Origin: Apostichopus japonicus
Lineage: Eukaryota; Echinodermata; Holothuroidea; Aspidochirotida; Stichopodidae
Assembly: GCF_037975245.1 (NCBI RefSeq)
Contig: NC_092579.1
Span: 18,498,678 to 18,562,677, forward strand
Direction: 5' to 3'
Length of the DNA stretch: 64,000 bases
Shown: one piece after another, positions 23,261 through 35,949 of the stretch
Numbering within the stretch: the first letter of the stretch is position 1
Layout: each line of letters starts with the position of its first letter
Notes under the pieces: generated by a model
Seen by the model: only the letters and a program-made list of their open reading frames with translations
What the model was told of the DNA's origin: nothing
The model's database searches: none
Program-made: the position numbers and the translations under genes

Positions 23261-25507
23261 ATTGAACATAAGTAATTAGCAGTTGACTTAAACCAAGTTT
23301 CAGAATTTTCTCATTTTTACAACTCTATACATATTATTCTCCATTTATCCATGTGTACCGTCGATCGTGTTTTATGTTCTAGAGTTCAAATTCGCATCTT
23401 TTATTGTTGTTTTTCTTATTTCAGAGTGTCACCTGCTGTGCATATTTCTTCAAGTTGTTTATCCATATTACCATAATGTAATATAAACAAATGTAACGCA
23501 AAATTGGTGTAATAATTATGCAGGTCTCATATTAAAGCCTGCTTAGAAATAATAAACATTCAGGTTATGATTTTATCACTTGGCTTAAAGTTTGCAGCCA
23601 TTTTGTTTTCAAAATATTATACATTCTGTTCATTGTTTAAAACTAAAATTTGATATGCTCACATAATACATTGCTGTTAACTAACACAAATCCAAATATA
23701 ATCAATACTACAAAGATGCTTTCAAATTCACTGATTGTTGCACTGATCGTTCACAATGAAGAAATCAAAAGAACCATAAAAAAAGAAAACCTTTCTCTGC
23801 AAGAAATGTGCCTTATAATGACATGATCCATTACAAAGACGGAAATATACCAGTATCAATTCTTTGAACATTTTAAAACAATTTTCAATCTTCCAGAGTT
23901 TGATAGTTTGAAGAGGACTTGGTAACACGGTAAAATTGGACGTTCACTAAAACTATATCATTTATGTAAACGTGTTATATCCAAGGACATGTTATCGAGC
24001 CATCCCGCCCGCTTTGCATAGTGCATTATATGTCAAATGTATGTATTCTGTATACAACTGTATATATCACTCAATAGGCTACAGTTGAATCTGTGAGGGT
24101 TATCAATCGAAGCATGGAGGTCTGTTTTTACCTCCATGAATGATCGAAGTCGACTGAAGTTACTGTCATTAACACTGCGTTGTCGCTCGTTTGAATTGAC
24201 TGGTAAAGGGGAGGACAGGAGAAGGAAGGACAAGGAAGGGGAATGAGGAGAGGACATAACGAGGATATCTAAAGTGATCAGGGAGTGGGGGCAAGAATTG
24301 AGATGGCTTTAATCAATATAAAGATTTCAGTAACAACAGAAGTGAAGTTTTGGCAACGAGATGTATTTTTCTGTGTAGGAATCGAGATTGGGGACTGGGG
24401 TACACCAGTCCAAAAAGTTCTTAAGCCAGTACTGAGCGTGAGTAGAGGTGGCCAGTTTATCAATCCACGGGTAGTGAGGACGTTATCTCACCATATAAAT
24501 CATCTCAAGGAAGAAAAGAATCTGAAGCAAACGTTATGGGACTCCCATTCACCATTGGTGTCATTGTCTGGTGCATGGAATTGTATTCCAGCCTACGGGA
24601 TTTCAAACATTTATTAAGGTGAGGCAGATGGTTTTATGTATTTAGACAGAGAGATGTACTATAAGGACTATCATATCACCCATACATTGGAATCAATGCT
24701 TTCATGTCTTTCTTTGCCAGAACTGTGTACATATACATTGATGTATGTATTTACATATAATACTGTATGCCAATCATCAGTAACCAGAGCATGCCCATAG
24801 TCACTGGGCAAGTTCCGGTTCTGCGAATTAACGTTCTCGAGCATGTGCAGTTTAAAACATTCAATATTCATAAGGTATATCGTGCAATATATATGAATAA
24901 TTGATATGCTTCACTCTCTGTGCACCTAGTGATTGTCTATGAAACGCCATGCAGGGAGTAATCAACTCTATTTTGTTGCTTTTTTGTGTTTGTTTTTCTC
25001 ACTTGTACCGGCATGGAGCTATAGCTCCATGCTTGTAATAACCTGCAGGAGCCGTGCTTTTACAGGACTTTATAAAGGGTGTGTAGACTCGGCGCGCAAA
25101 AGAAACGTCTAATAATGGTCATTTGACCATGGAGCTATAATAGCTCTATGATTTGACCTAGTTTCAAATGAGTGTTAAACACCACCATCGACTCCAGAAA
25201 ATACACACACAGCTTGCTACCGTCGGTAATTAGACACTAGTGTATACAGTCATTACATACAGCTGCGGTCAATACCCACAGCACAGCTACGAAACGATGC
25301 ATCGAATGCGATGGATATCTCAGGTCCAGCTAAAGATAACAAGGTATCACGTTTCATAACTGTCTGCATTTTGTAGCGACACGAACACAACGTCACTTGC
25401 AAGCAGCAGAAAGTTAACTTTTTCAGATGGCCGCGTGCGGTTTGGGTGAGTCCTCAATGCCTATAAGGCTATAGTGCCTAGGCTGGCGGGCCATCTGTCT
25501 CAAATCG
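23261..25507. other. Unit-1-specific insertion, no gene recognised
   Basis: About 2.2 kb that interrupts the sequence contiguous in units 2-4 (3' flank directly followed by the AT-rich satellite). It contains several GCATGGAGCTAT-type palindromes. A 110-codon frame at 24285-24617 has no recognisable protein features and is not called. Confidence 0.5.
25011..25032. repeat. Perfect 22-bp palindrome
   Basis: Half-site GCATGGAGCTA joined directly to its reverse complement. A looser version lies at 25128-25150 and a related one (CATGGAGGT / ACCTCCATG) at 24113-24138. The same half-site forms the hairpin at 3064-3093. Confidence 0.85.
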
Positions 25508-26145
25508 TAGGGAATCGACTTATACCGATTTAAATAGACATATACCAATTTCCTTCAACTTAGACCAGATTCCAGCAGCTTAAATTGACTTCTACCGATT
25601 TAAATCGAGATATTCCAGTTTAATTCTACATATCATCGATTTAAATCGACATAGGCCTATACAAATTTAAATCGATGATAAGTAAAAAAAATCGGTATAT
25701 GTCAATTTAAATCGACATATACCAGTTTAAATCGATGATTTATGTCGAATTAATTCGGTATATGTCAATTTTAATCGACATATACCAATTTAATTCGACT
25801 GATACCAGTTTGAATCGACATATACCGATTTAAATCGACATATACCAATTTAAATTGATGATATGTCAAATTAAATAGGATGTCAAGTTTTAATCGACAT
25901 ATACCAATGGTATTCGACTTATACCAGTGTAAATCGACATATACCGATTTAAATCGACATATACCAATTTAAATCGATGATATGTCAAATATATCGGTAT
26001 ATGTCAATTTAAATCGACATCTACCAGTTTAAATCGATGATATGTCGAATTAAATCGGTAGAAGTCAATTTCCTTGGACCAGTTTCTAGCAACTCAAATT
26101 GACATAAACCTATTTAAATCGACATATCATCGATTGAGCTCATTA
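25508..26145. repeat. Palindromic AT-rich satellite, unit 1 copy
   Basis: About 640 bp of ~19-20-bp monomers, AATTTAAATCGACATATACC, in both orientations, so adjacent monomers form palindromes such as ggtatatgtc-aatttaaat-cgacatatacc. It is longer than the ~380-bp copies in units 2-4. Confidence 0.9.
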
Positions 26146-27264
26146 ACATATTCCAAATCCCGATTTCGGTGATGATTGACATGTGGAGATACATCACGTG
26201 TAGTCACCTGACTATAAAACGCCATGCCGGGAGGCAAGTTTTTTTTTTTTTAGGTTCGTACCATTGTGTATATTGAATAGCCAATCACAGCCAAGTTCAT
26301 TTTGACGTCATCAAATATGCACGTGTCACTCGCTCTAAAGCAGTAAGATTTGTAAACAATGTCAATCTGATGCTGTATGAGCATTGTGACTTCGAATCTC
26401 ACATCTGCCGAAAATTTTTGTTGTTGTCATTAGCTCGTTTTTATCTTTTATTTTCTCCCAAACCAAGCATTTTTTTGTTCAGAAATCTTTTTCATTTCTT
26501 CGCATTTTTATAACTTCCCAAGTGCAACCTTTACTGTGAACTCAATCAATCGGTGAACAGTATCAGCAGAGCCAATGAGTGCACACTGATGCATGAAATG
26601 TTTTTCTCAAGGTTGTCGGTGTGCAGTGTTTGAAGGTGTGAATATGCAATGCTTTTTTTTTTGTTTTTTTTGGCAAGCACGAGACTGGTGTCGGCGAGGT
26701 GTATTTACTTTCAATTGTGCTGTACCCACTTCTGCAATACAACTCTACTACCAGTGAAAATTACTTTTTTGGCTTTCAGCACACTGTGTGTGTTGTGTAT
26801 GTTTATTGCGACTGCATATATGCATTGCGATTGTGTTTGTTCATCGTTGCTGCATATGTAGGTCTCGCACCACATTGTTCCATTGACTTACACACTAAAC
26901 TCGTCACTTTCAAGACATGCCAAGCAAAGATAGAAGTTTTCAACTGGTATATCCTACCCACCACATGATAGCTGAGATCTTGGCCTATCATGGCACTTGC
27001 AAACCGTTTATACTTTGAGCTAGAAGAGGAGAAAGTTTAGCATACTGAATCCCCACCCTTCCATCTGCCCGCTCGGAGTAATATCAACATTTGACCAATG
27101 CTTTTCTAAAGTGGTTGTTATCACCTTCGATACTCCCTATTCTCACACCATCTGTACTTTAATCTATGCTCTTTCACATAAAGGCAGAACAAACAATGAT
27201 GGTTACTAATAATATGCTTAAACAAGCATTACGATAAGTAATTTAACCTCTTTTTCCGGAAGCA
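26146..27264. other. Shared block then unit-1-specific sequence
   Basis: About 26520-26735 (cggtgaacag...ggtgtcggcgaggtgta) matches 36408-36560 and its equivalents in the other units. From about 26740 the sequence is specific to unit 1. No gene recognised. Confidence 0.5.
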
Positions 27265-28434
27265 GGTCACTTCGCCCAACAACCATGTCGCCCAACTGCC
27301 ATGTCGCCCAACCTTAGCATTTCGCCCAACCAGCCTGGTCATTTCGCCCAACCAGCCTGGTCATTTCGCCCAACCAGCCTGGTCATTTCGCCCAACCTTG
27401 ATTAAATATGATACTTTAGTAAGGAAACGTTCGGGAGTTGTTAACGTTACGGGATACGAACCGAATATTAAGGAAACTTGAAGTCGTGGTTAAATTGATT
27501 ACATATGTGATTAAATATGTAGTTACATAGATACAGTGGTTACATTGATTAAATATAGTACTTCAATATTACGGACGGGTTTTATATTTTATTTTATTTT
27601 TCAATTTAATAAGGAAACGTTCGGGAATTGTTAGTCGATAGGATTGATCAGTGTTTTAGGGGTTAGGTTTGATAGGTTTTTTTATGGAGACCGATTCCCC
27701 TTTGTTTGTATAAAATTAAATTAACACTATGTACAACTAGATAAACACCTAACTGCTGTGAACAATACCCTTGATTAATGCCTGGCGGACTTGATAAACG
27801 CTTGACCGAAGTCATCAAGCAGAACAATAGCGGTGGATTAATAAACCAAATTGAACTAGTGAAATAATAATAATAATAATTTATTCTTATATAGCGCTTT
27901 ACATCAAAAGAATGATCTAAAAGCAGCTTCACAGAAACGCATAAAATAATACAACTTAAAAAAATATTACAGCTTTAAAATATTACAGTCTAAAAATATT
28001 GCATCCTAAGAATTACAGAAATAAATAACTTAACAATAATAGAATAGGTGATATTATTCCACACCGATTCCCCTTTGTTTGTGTAATAAAATAACTTCCA
28101 TTGTATGCGTAACCGCCTAAAGTAGTGTAATCCTCCCATTATACCCGAAATAACTGCTCAGACTCCAATCGATATCGAGCGGACCTCACTTTATTTACTT
28201 ACCACGAAGTAACATAACCTAAAATCAATCAAATTGAACTAGTGAAATAGAAAAAGTAATATTATTCTGACTGAATATTAGTAAAAAAAAAGGTTGGGCG
28301 AAATGACCATGCAGGTTGGGCGAAATGACAAGGCTGGTTGGGCGAAATGACAAGGCTGGTTGGTCGAAATGACCAGGCTGGTTGGGCGAAATGACCAGGC
28401 TGGTTGGGCGAAATGGCAGTTGGGCGAAGTGACC
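27265..28434. mobile_element. Foldback element with TTGGGCGAAAT-repeat arms
   Basis: Left end GGTCACTTCGCCCAAC (27265-27280) is exactly inverted at 28419-28434. Each arm is an array of ~24-bp repeats: ggtcatttcgcccaaccagcct on the left (to ~27397), aggctggttgggcgaaatgacc on the right (from ~28290). The interior contains paired segments, e.g. taaggaaacgttcggga at 27420 and 27610, and accgattcccctttgtttgt at about 27690 and 28063. It also has a (TAA)n-tatagcgc sequence near 27868-27900. No ORF of note. No clear target-site duplication. Confidence 0.85.
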
Positions 28435-30133
28435 AGAAAGATTTTCTCCGAAAGTTAACCTTTCGAGCGGATTAACCTTTCGAGCGGATGAACACTACTC
28501 TAATTGTGGTGGGGTACCTGTAAAGCGATTTATTGATTTATGTATAAGTCCGACAGAGTCATCCTAAGTCAACAGGATAAAACAATGGCAACTTTGCACC
28601 TACCTTATACTCAAGAATTTAATCATGTTGGTAACCCATTCTGAGTTGGACAAACCCCTTGATACTAGTTAAGGCCAAAGTCATTTGACGTCATATGGCT
28701 CCAACGTAATGTGAAAACGCTGTGGCCACCATACTTAAGGAAATTTTACATTTGACAAGTCTCCTATGCTTCCATGAGAAGGTGTCATTTTGAGTAAAAT
28801 GTATTAACTGTTGTGAAAGGTCAAAATTCATCAAGGTTCAACAAAGAAATCATAAACAAAACTTTTTCATGAGATCGTACTATAGGATAAAATTAGTTTA
28901 TAACCTGATTAAAATTTACAGTTGTTACTGTAATCTCTGCATGTGTAAATCGGTTGACATAGTGTATCTTCGTTTGGCCTCACGACAGTTACAGAATTGC
29001 TCGATGTATTCTAATTGGCAGATCCGTGTTTGACACGGATCCCACCGTACCCCTTATATATCAATGTTAGAAATAATAATTATATTGGATCTGTTTCATT
29101 AAAGAAATATAAATAATTTGACAGCGTCAAGTCAAATCTCTAATAGCACTGTATTTAACTCCACCTGAACTTTGAACATGAACTTTGAACAAGTTGTAGC
29201 GAAGCTGTTTTTCTCCTCAGCGACAGCTAATATATACATATTACGTGACACATAATAGTATAAAGTAAAGCACATTTCATGTTTCTCATTACCGTACATA
29301 CTTCAGGAGGGAAAAATGTCATGATACGTCGATAGAATTTCATGTCAGAGCTTATAATCGGTTGTATATTTGTATATGAGACGTACGGCAGGCTGCTAAG
29401 ATAAACGATGCGATGCTTGCGACTATAATCTCTTTTTCCAAGACCAATTTCAAAACGTCAGGCCTAAAATTTTGTTCTTTACTTCCATAGTAATACGACT
29501 ATATTGCAGGAGAAATATCACGTTTTAGACAAAACGGCCATATCATTGACGAATGTCACGATATGTGTGACTCACCGCGGACAATATCAGTTGTTATCAA
29601 AATTTGGATACTTCGCAAACCTGATACAGGTATTAACGATTATCTATGATAATCTTCATCACACAATAACCATTTGATAATGTAATAGAAAAGGGCTGTA
29701 ATTAAAGGGAGAAACGCATCTAGAGAAGAACAATTAAGTTAAAGGAAAACTTCCCTCCAATTATTACATCTCCGCTTCTAGTCAGACGGGGATTTTTAAT
29801 TTTATATTCGTTACCGTTACCGTTTCTCTTGCAGCTGATTCGGAAACACTTCAACTTATTTGAAACAAACAGCTCGAAGCGCTTCCTTAATACCGTTATC
29901 AGTTAGAAGATGTAAGCATAATATACTGCTGCATGAGAGTACAATTATTATCCCGATCACTTCTACTAGGAGTGTGACGTTCATTGGACCAGGGAGTTGT
30001 TATGGAAATTAACGAAGACCTTTCTAGGTCAAGTGTTATTCAAACTGTGTCATTTGACAAGACGGCCACAGTATTGCCGATTATTCTTTTATTCGTAATG
30101 AGTTGGAAATCCAGAACAGTGAAAAAACTTCCA
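28435..30133. other. No gene recognised; unit landmarks
   Basis: From about 28925 the sequence aligns with units 2-4. It includes the empty site of the U2-headed element (about 28927-28955: tctctgca followed directly by tgtgtaaatcggttgac). No coding capacity was recognised. Confidence 0.5.
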
Positions 30134-30204
30134 GCCTCCACCGGGATTCGAACTCGGGCCTCCCGCTTTATTTGCGGACACCCTAACCACTAGGCTATGG
30201 ACGC
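30134..30204 (-). tRNA. tRNA-like sequence, unit 1 (probable pseudogene or SINE head)
   Basis: On the minus strand it folds as a cloverleaf: acceptor GCGTCCA/TGGAGGC (one mismatch), D arm with A box TAGCCTAGTGG, anticodon stem TCCGC/GCGGG, T arm with B box AGTTCGAATCC (one stem mismatch). The anticodon loop AAATAAA would give anticodon ATA with A at position 33 instead of the near-universal T, so a functional tRNA is unlikely. Confidence 0.45.
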
Positions 30205-30985
30205 TGATTGTATGTCCAGTGGTTCGAAACCGGTAAGGAAGATCGTAATTTCACTGTCGGCGTGTGTCACCTGTATCGAAAAATCCTAGTACTGTTTTGG
30301 TGAAATATTTGTTACAACAGCTAAATGGTTTTCTGCAGTATGTGAGTTATTAACAGTTTACATTTTGTGAAATTAAAAATAAACTTAATTGAATAAACCC
30401 AAATCACTTTAACTTACACGTCATCGCGATCTGCTTTTTCATAAAAGTTTTAAAGTTTTTGTTGACAAGCAATTAATTAAATCCATTTTAGTGTGTATCG
30501 CAATAACATTTTCATATGCGACATAAGTCAAATATCCACTTCCTAACCATCCACATCCTCTTCCTATAACCAAAGTCTGCTTTCGTAGCAGGTTCATTAA
30601 AAGTTCCAAAAAAGGTCCAAGAAAGGTCCGTTTGACCTACGACTTATCAATTCGTGTATGAATATTCTGTTGTAATTATGAGCAGGAAATAGAGGCTTTT
30701 CTTTCGCAACTTGACGATGCTATACAGCATGATTACGTTCCCATATATTAATCAGTCACATTTATTTTATTCCCTTTGTATGTCTTTGATATCTTGTTAA
30801 CTCAATTTATTCATAAAGGCCTTTTAATTACCCGAAGGAAATTTCACGGTTGCCTATTTCCGGCAATTTGAAACAAGTAGATTTTGTATGCATTCATCGA
30901 AAACAAGTGTGAATTATTTTCCTTAGTTCTTGATGTTATTGCCAATACGCATAATCACACCGCAATGGGATTTTGGTTTGCTTTG

Positions 30986-31222
30986 ATGGAACGAATCAGG
31001 GTATGGAAGGTGAGCTGGTTTCTTATTCTTCTTTTCAGCGGACAAAGTGCTATGCAAGCTGAAAAAGACAAACTTATAATGCCAAATCCATACTCTATAG
31101 CATGTAGCGTTTTAACCAAAAGAACAGTAAAGCAGGACAGGACAGAACGGAACGGAACAGGAACAAACATAACACTCACAAACAACAAACCGCATGGAAG
31201 TTTCTACTGTATAATGTTTTAA
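30986..31222 (+). CDS. Putative small secreted peptide ORF, unit 1 (extended C-terminus)
   Basis: From this ATG the product begins MERIRVWKVSWFLILLF and continues with GQSAMQA, a plausible signal peptide, then a short hydrophilic tail. In units 2 and 4 the same frame stops after 43 residues; here an indel after NPYS changes the frame and extends the tail to 78 residues. Another ATG 102 bp upstream is in frame. No homologue is recognised. Similarity between units may simply reflect recent duplication. Confidence 0.2.
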   Translation: MERIRVWKVSWFLILLFSGQSAMQAEKDKLIMPNPYSIACSVLTKRTVKQDRTERNGTGTNITLTNNKPHGSFYCIMF

Positions 31223-33000
31223 TACATATATATATATACTGAAACTTCACAATTCAAGCTATATATATGGAACTGTACGTTGTTATGAAGTTTTGTATCA
31301 AATGACTTCACAATATTTACCAAAATCAACACCAAATGTTGTGTTTAAAAGCAGTTCTGGTGTGGAATAACTCCCGGGTGGTCTCTCATTAATTATGTGT
31401 TTGTTTGAATATTCTTCAAAATAGCAATTGGAAATTGTTTATGGTTTAAGCTGACAGTGGTATATAGAGAACGATCCAATGGTCAATTCAGAATTAATAT
31501 AGCATTATGACGTATATAACCAATGACCTTTCAGAGCAACAACGAACATTCTGTACGAACGGAAATATATACACAAGTAAAATTACATATAAATTAAAAC
31601 GTATGGGATACAATAATTCAATTTACCTCTGCAAACAACATTCCCCAAATCAGAATTGTAGAAATTCGTATTCCTGTTGGAAAATATGACCTACATTTTA
31701 ATGTTCAACTTTTTTTTCAACCTAGTGTTGAGTATACACGGAACCATGATAACCTGACAAGTATGTACAAAGTCCTATACTAAGAATATAATTCAATTCA
31801 TTTCAACTTTATTTCAACTATTTCTCACAGTATAAACAAGACCACGTGACCATATATACCGTATAGTTATCATACAAAGAATGACCAATACAATATATAG
31901 ATATTTACAGAATGGTTGAAGAGATTCTTTGGAAAGCTATTATATGTGATACCATGTGAGGACTTTTCTTGTAAAAAGAAGAAGGCAGGGAGAACCTGGA
32001 ATTAGTAATTGGATTGTTACAACAATTGACAATTCTGATTCTATCTCCGGAATATTAAAGTTTCTACTCAATCCACAAAGGTTATCAAGAAGATATACGA
32101 CAATAATTTGCGTTGTATACCACGACCCTGGGAAATAAATGCACCAGGCTTGTGTATTCTTATTTCAAGGGCACATACAATGGTTGCGTTTCAACCTGCA
32201 GTAAGATTTCACGTTAAAATATACTTTCCCCACATTGTACTCTCTATATTCAAATATTGTTGTTTTTAATTGTTTCAGCTACTTTTATATATAGACATAT
32301 TCTTTCTACGGAAAGAGCGCATGTGGTATTAATCTGACAGATTTGAGGACTAATAACCCCACTCCCACCTCCCCCAAATACAAAATTAGTTATTAACGTG
32401 TCTGGCATATCGTTTGGACTTTGGAGAGTTCCGTGACCGACGTTATGGGCACATATGAAACTCATAACGATCGTGTATCACGTTATTTTGAATATTTCGC
32501 TGTCCGTACTCCTTTAAAGGTATGTTGAAGCTTAATACTCTTTCAGTATATCTTTTATTATATTAAATATTGTATATCATCTATCACATAAGCCAACGGT
32601 CCTATCTGAGCTAGACTGTTGTGCTTTATTCCACAATACCCCGCTACTCGTATTCTAATCTCGCTCCGGTATTGACTCCAGGATATAGGCCAAGTCCCAC
32701 GCAAAGACTTTTCACGTAACGATACTTTCATACGTAATGGATAGCCTACTTTTATAGCACGATAACGGTAATCACCGAGACGTGTGTGAGTATTCTGACA
32801 AACGTGTAATAAACGTGTAATAATTAAGCGTGGCATTGATTGTGGTCATATTGGTTTTCTCTAAACCTCTCTAAGGGAAGTTAAGAAATAGCTTAATGGT
32901 AGTCTAGTATTGCTGTCCAGTGGATATATATGTAGAGTCTTCAGTGATGCATACCAGTTATTTGAGCGTCTGATGAGTTACAATTAAACGAAATCAGTTC
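31223..33000. other. Upstream flank of copy 2, no gene recognised
   Basis: Matches the segments preceding copies 4 and 5. A 92-codon minus-strand frame at 32558-32836 recurs identically there, but the equivalent in unit 3 is broken by several indels, so it is not called. Confidence 0.5.
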
Positions 33001-33208
33001 TAATTCAGTCTGTACAAATGATCGAAGGGAAAATACACACATTAAACTCATAACGATCGTGTAGCACATTTCCGTAATGTTCGGCTCTCCTTACTTCTTT
33101 TCAGCATACTGAGAGTAAGGTCACATAAACCTATTTGATCTTTGTTGGAGGCGGCTGTGGTGTCAATCTATTTCATCTTTCGGTGGAGGTAGAAAAAGGT
33201 ATATCAAT

Positions 33209-34549
33209 ATGGTTATCAAAGCAGTCAAGATCCTCTTTAATATTTTAGTTATGATGGTGATGGTCTTTATAATGACAGTAATACTAAACTGGAGATTATT
33301 TGAACTACATCGCGAGAGAAAACAACCCGTTGAAAGGAATGCATTTAGCAAGCTTACTCACATCAATATTACGACACTAGAAGAAGAACAAACTTTTTGG
33401 AATCGTTCGTCTTTTCAAAATAAAGTAGACCCCCAAAGTGTTATCAATGATACTTTATCTGCCGCCATATTTTCTTGTAATTCCTATTGGGTAACTGGCA
33501 GAAATCAGTTTCCGAGAACTTTCGAATGTCCGCATACAGATAAAAGAATATCTTTTACTGCATCAATAGAAGATGAAAGCGCTATCAAAGATGTAGATGT
33601 GGTCATATTTGCTGCTGATGTAAACAGCACTGTCTGGGAGAAAGCTATGGCTGTCCGCACACCTCATCAAGTGTGGGTTTACAGCACTTCTGAGAGCGCT
33701 AAGCACTCTCCATACGTGAGAGAAATATTGAAGGAGGGCAAGGGCGGGATACGCTTCTTGGGATTCAATGGATACAAATTCAACATGTCCTTCAGTTACC
33801 ATTCTAAATCTGAAGTCGTAGCTCCGTTTGGGGAATACATTCCATCCAAAGAGAAACTAACCACGAATATGGCAAATATAAATGCGAAACGGCGAGCGAA
33901 GAAGATGGTCGCTTGGGTTAGCAGTCACTGTTATCCAGCTTGGAATAGAACAACTTTCGTTCATGATCTTGCCAAACTGGTCCCTGTAGATACCTATGGA
34001 GCTTGTGGCACAAAGGCACACTTACCTCATGATAAACATACCGTATTATTGCTTCAAAAATACAAATTTTACATTGCTTTTGAAAACAATTGTTGCTCGG
34101 ATTACATTACTGAGAAGTTTTGGAAGGCTTTGGCGATGTTAAAGCTGGTACCAATTGTGGTTGGAGCTTCGAAGGAGGACTATCAGCGAGTCGCTCCACC
34201 ACATTCCTTTATTTACGCTGACGACTTCGACTCTGTAAGAGAGTTGGCAAGATATATTCGTAAAGTCGCAACAAATAAAACTTTGTACAACCAATATCAT
34301 CATTGGAGGCAGATGGGTAAAGCAGTGCTTTATACGAGTTCTCGAGTTAATCCATTTTCGTCGACCGAAGGAGCATGCGCACTTTTAAATTTCTTAGAAG
34401 AGAATGCTTGGAAGGGGCATCAGTCGTTAAGAATGCGCATTGATCCCTTTGGACCAGATTGGTTAGGCAGTTGTGGTTTGTGTGGTAAACATGAATGGAT
34501 GACTACATATGAACGTAATACAGTCACCGAAACCTTTGAACCAATGTAA
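33209..34549 (+). CDS. Alpha-1,3-fucosyltransferase-like (GT10), copy 2
   Basis: A 446-residue single-exon frame very similar to copies 3-5 and clearly related to copy 1. It has the same plan: tail, membrane anchor at about 8-27, stem, GT10 domain with YIAFENN, DYITEK and VPIVVG, and a C-terminal GSCGLCG. Compared with copies 4 and 5 it lacks four residues just after the anchor (WRLFEL instead of WRFRRQIFEL), from a 12-bp deletion in the stem. It has SKEK where copies 4 and 5 have STHKK. A splice acceptor (cttcttttcag, ending 33104) and the ~100-bp leader are conserved. ATTAAA at 34698 is a candidate poly(A) signal. Probably a working Golgi enzyme; substrate unknown. Confidence 0.92.
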   Translation: MVIKAVKILFNILVMMVMVFIMTVILNWRLFELHRERKQPVERNAFSKLTHINITTLEEEQTFWNRSSFQNKVDPQSVINDTLSAAIFSCNSYWVTGRNQFPRTFECPHTDKRISFTASIEDESAIKDVDVVIFAADVNSTVWEKAMAVRTPHQVWVYSTSESAKHSPYVREILKEGKGGIRFLGFNGYKFNMSFSYHSKSEVVAPFGEYIPSKEKLTTNMANINAKRRAKKMVAWVSSHCYPAWNRTTFVHDLAKLVPVDTYGACGTKAHLPHDKHTVLLLQKYKFYIAFENNCCSDYITEKFWKALAMLKLVPIVVGASKEDYQRVAPPHSFIYADDFDSVRELARYIRKVATNKTLYNQYHHWRQMGKAVLYTSSRVNPFSSTEGACALLNFLEENAWKGHQSLRMRIDPFGPDWLGSCGLCGKHEWMTTYERNTVTETFEPM

Positions 34550-35949
34550 CGAATAGTTTATTCTAAGGAAAGCGATTTCCTCAACACCAGAGACTTGGTG
34601 GTTGATAACAGACAATTAAGTATCTTTTTTAGAGTGAGGTTTGTCTCTGGCAATGTTCGGGGGTTTTCTTGAGATGGGGGTGTACTTAACTTACTCAATT
34701 AAAGCACATAGAGGAGTGGGAAAGGGGGCTACGTTTTCGCCTGAAAGTTCAGCTTTAGGGCTACTAGTTTTTGTTATATAATATTAATGACACCAACTTA
34801 TGATTACATCATTCGATTCGATTATACAATTCTATGTTTAAAGGTTTCTTCTGTAAAGATAACGGATTTGTAGAGCAGTACAATGACTGCATACACTCTG
34901 TATCTGTATCCTTTTATTACAGCACTATCTTAATCTATGTGTTGCCAAATTACAAATGAGGTTAATTAATCTTCCTGGACTGGTTCGTATCTATAAATGT
35001 AGGTAGCTTACAGGAGGTATCAACTTCTTGCTAGAGAGCTGGCACCATTATAGCCAGTCTGTCCAATATGAAAATGCAAGCATTGTTTGCTTTACATCGC
35101 AGAGGATTAAAACGATTGGTTGGAGTCCACCTCTGTCATTAATTTTACCACAACACAATTCCACATTGTCACATTCTGCTAAGAAGAACAAAGGAAATGA
35201 ATTTAACAACAATGATAAAAAAGGGCAGTAAACGATTGACCAATCTTAGCTTAAATTCTAACAAATTTAAGTCAAAGCCACTTACCCCAAAATGTGTGTG
35301 GGTGTGTGTGTTGGGGGGGGGGGCATTATCCAATAACTATTTTTGCAAATTTTAGAAAATAATTAGCGAATGAGAGATTGTATACTATCGAAAAATTCTA
35401 CAAACTTTATACTAAATTTGAAAAGTTACTACAAACCTATACATGTTTCGAAAAATGTTCAGACTGAAATGTGTAGTGATAAGCGTAAATGATACGTACT
35501 CATCTAGATTTGAAAATTCTCATCTTTTTTTATGAACAAACATATATATTTAATATCGGAGCTGGAATTCTGATCAGATCAGTTTGGGCTTTGACTTGTA
35601 TTCCGATTGCGTAGAGTTTATCTTTCTGTTGTTTGTTAATTAGTTCTTCTTAATATATTTATTATTTTGCTCCTTCGTATTTGATGTGTTTAGTAATCTT
35701 GTTTGATTTTGCTGCTATAAGATCACATTGGAAATAAAATGTGGGTAATATATGTACACATTTCTTTGTGTAAACAAAGTATTCATGTACAGTCCTTTTG
35801 TTTCCTTTGTGTGGAAGCAAGTAATTTTAAGTGAATTTTACTGTGGAAAAAGTACACGCTGGAAATATGTTTTTAGGGAGACGGTTCAATCAGATCCTAC
35901 TGTAGCAAATTATACTCTACGTTGATTTACTACGACTTTGAATATAAGT

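Noticed and set aside
24285-24617. 110-codon plus-strand frame
   Set aside because: No recognisable domain, no splice support, and it sits in a repeat-rich insertion; length is within chance expectation.
27265-28434. CRISPR-like array of regularly spaced repeats
   Set aside because: The repeats are head-to-tail with no unique spacers, form inverted arms, and the genome is eukaryotic.
32558-32836. 92-codon minus-strand frame, identical at 47667 and 55603
   Set aside because: Identity follows from recent duplication. The equivalent region in unit 3 (about 40541-40750) is broken by several indels, so there is no sign of coding constraint.
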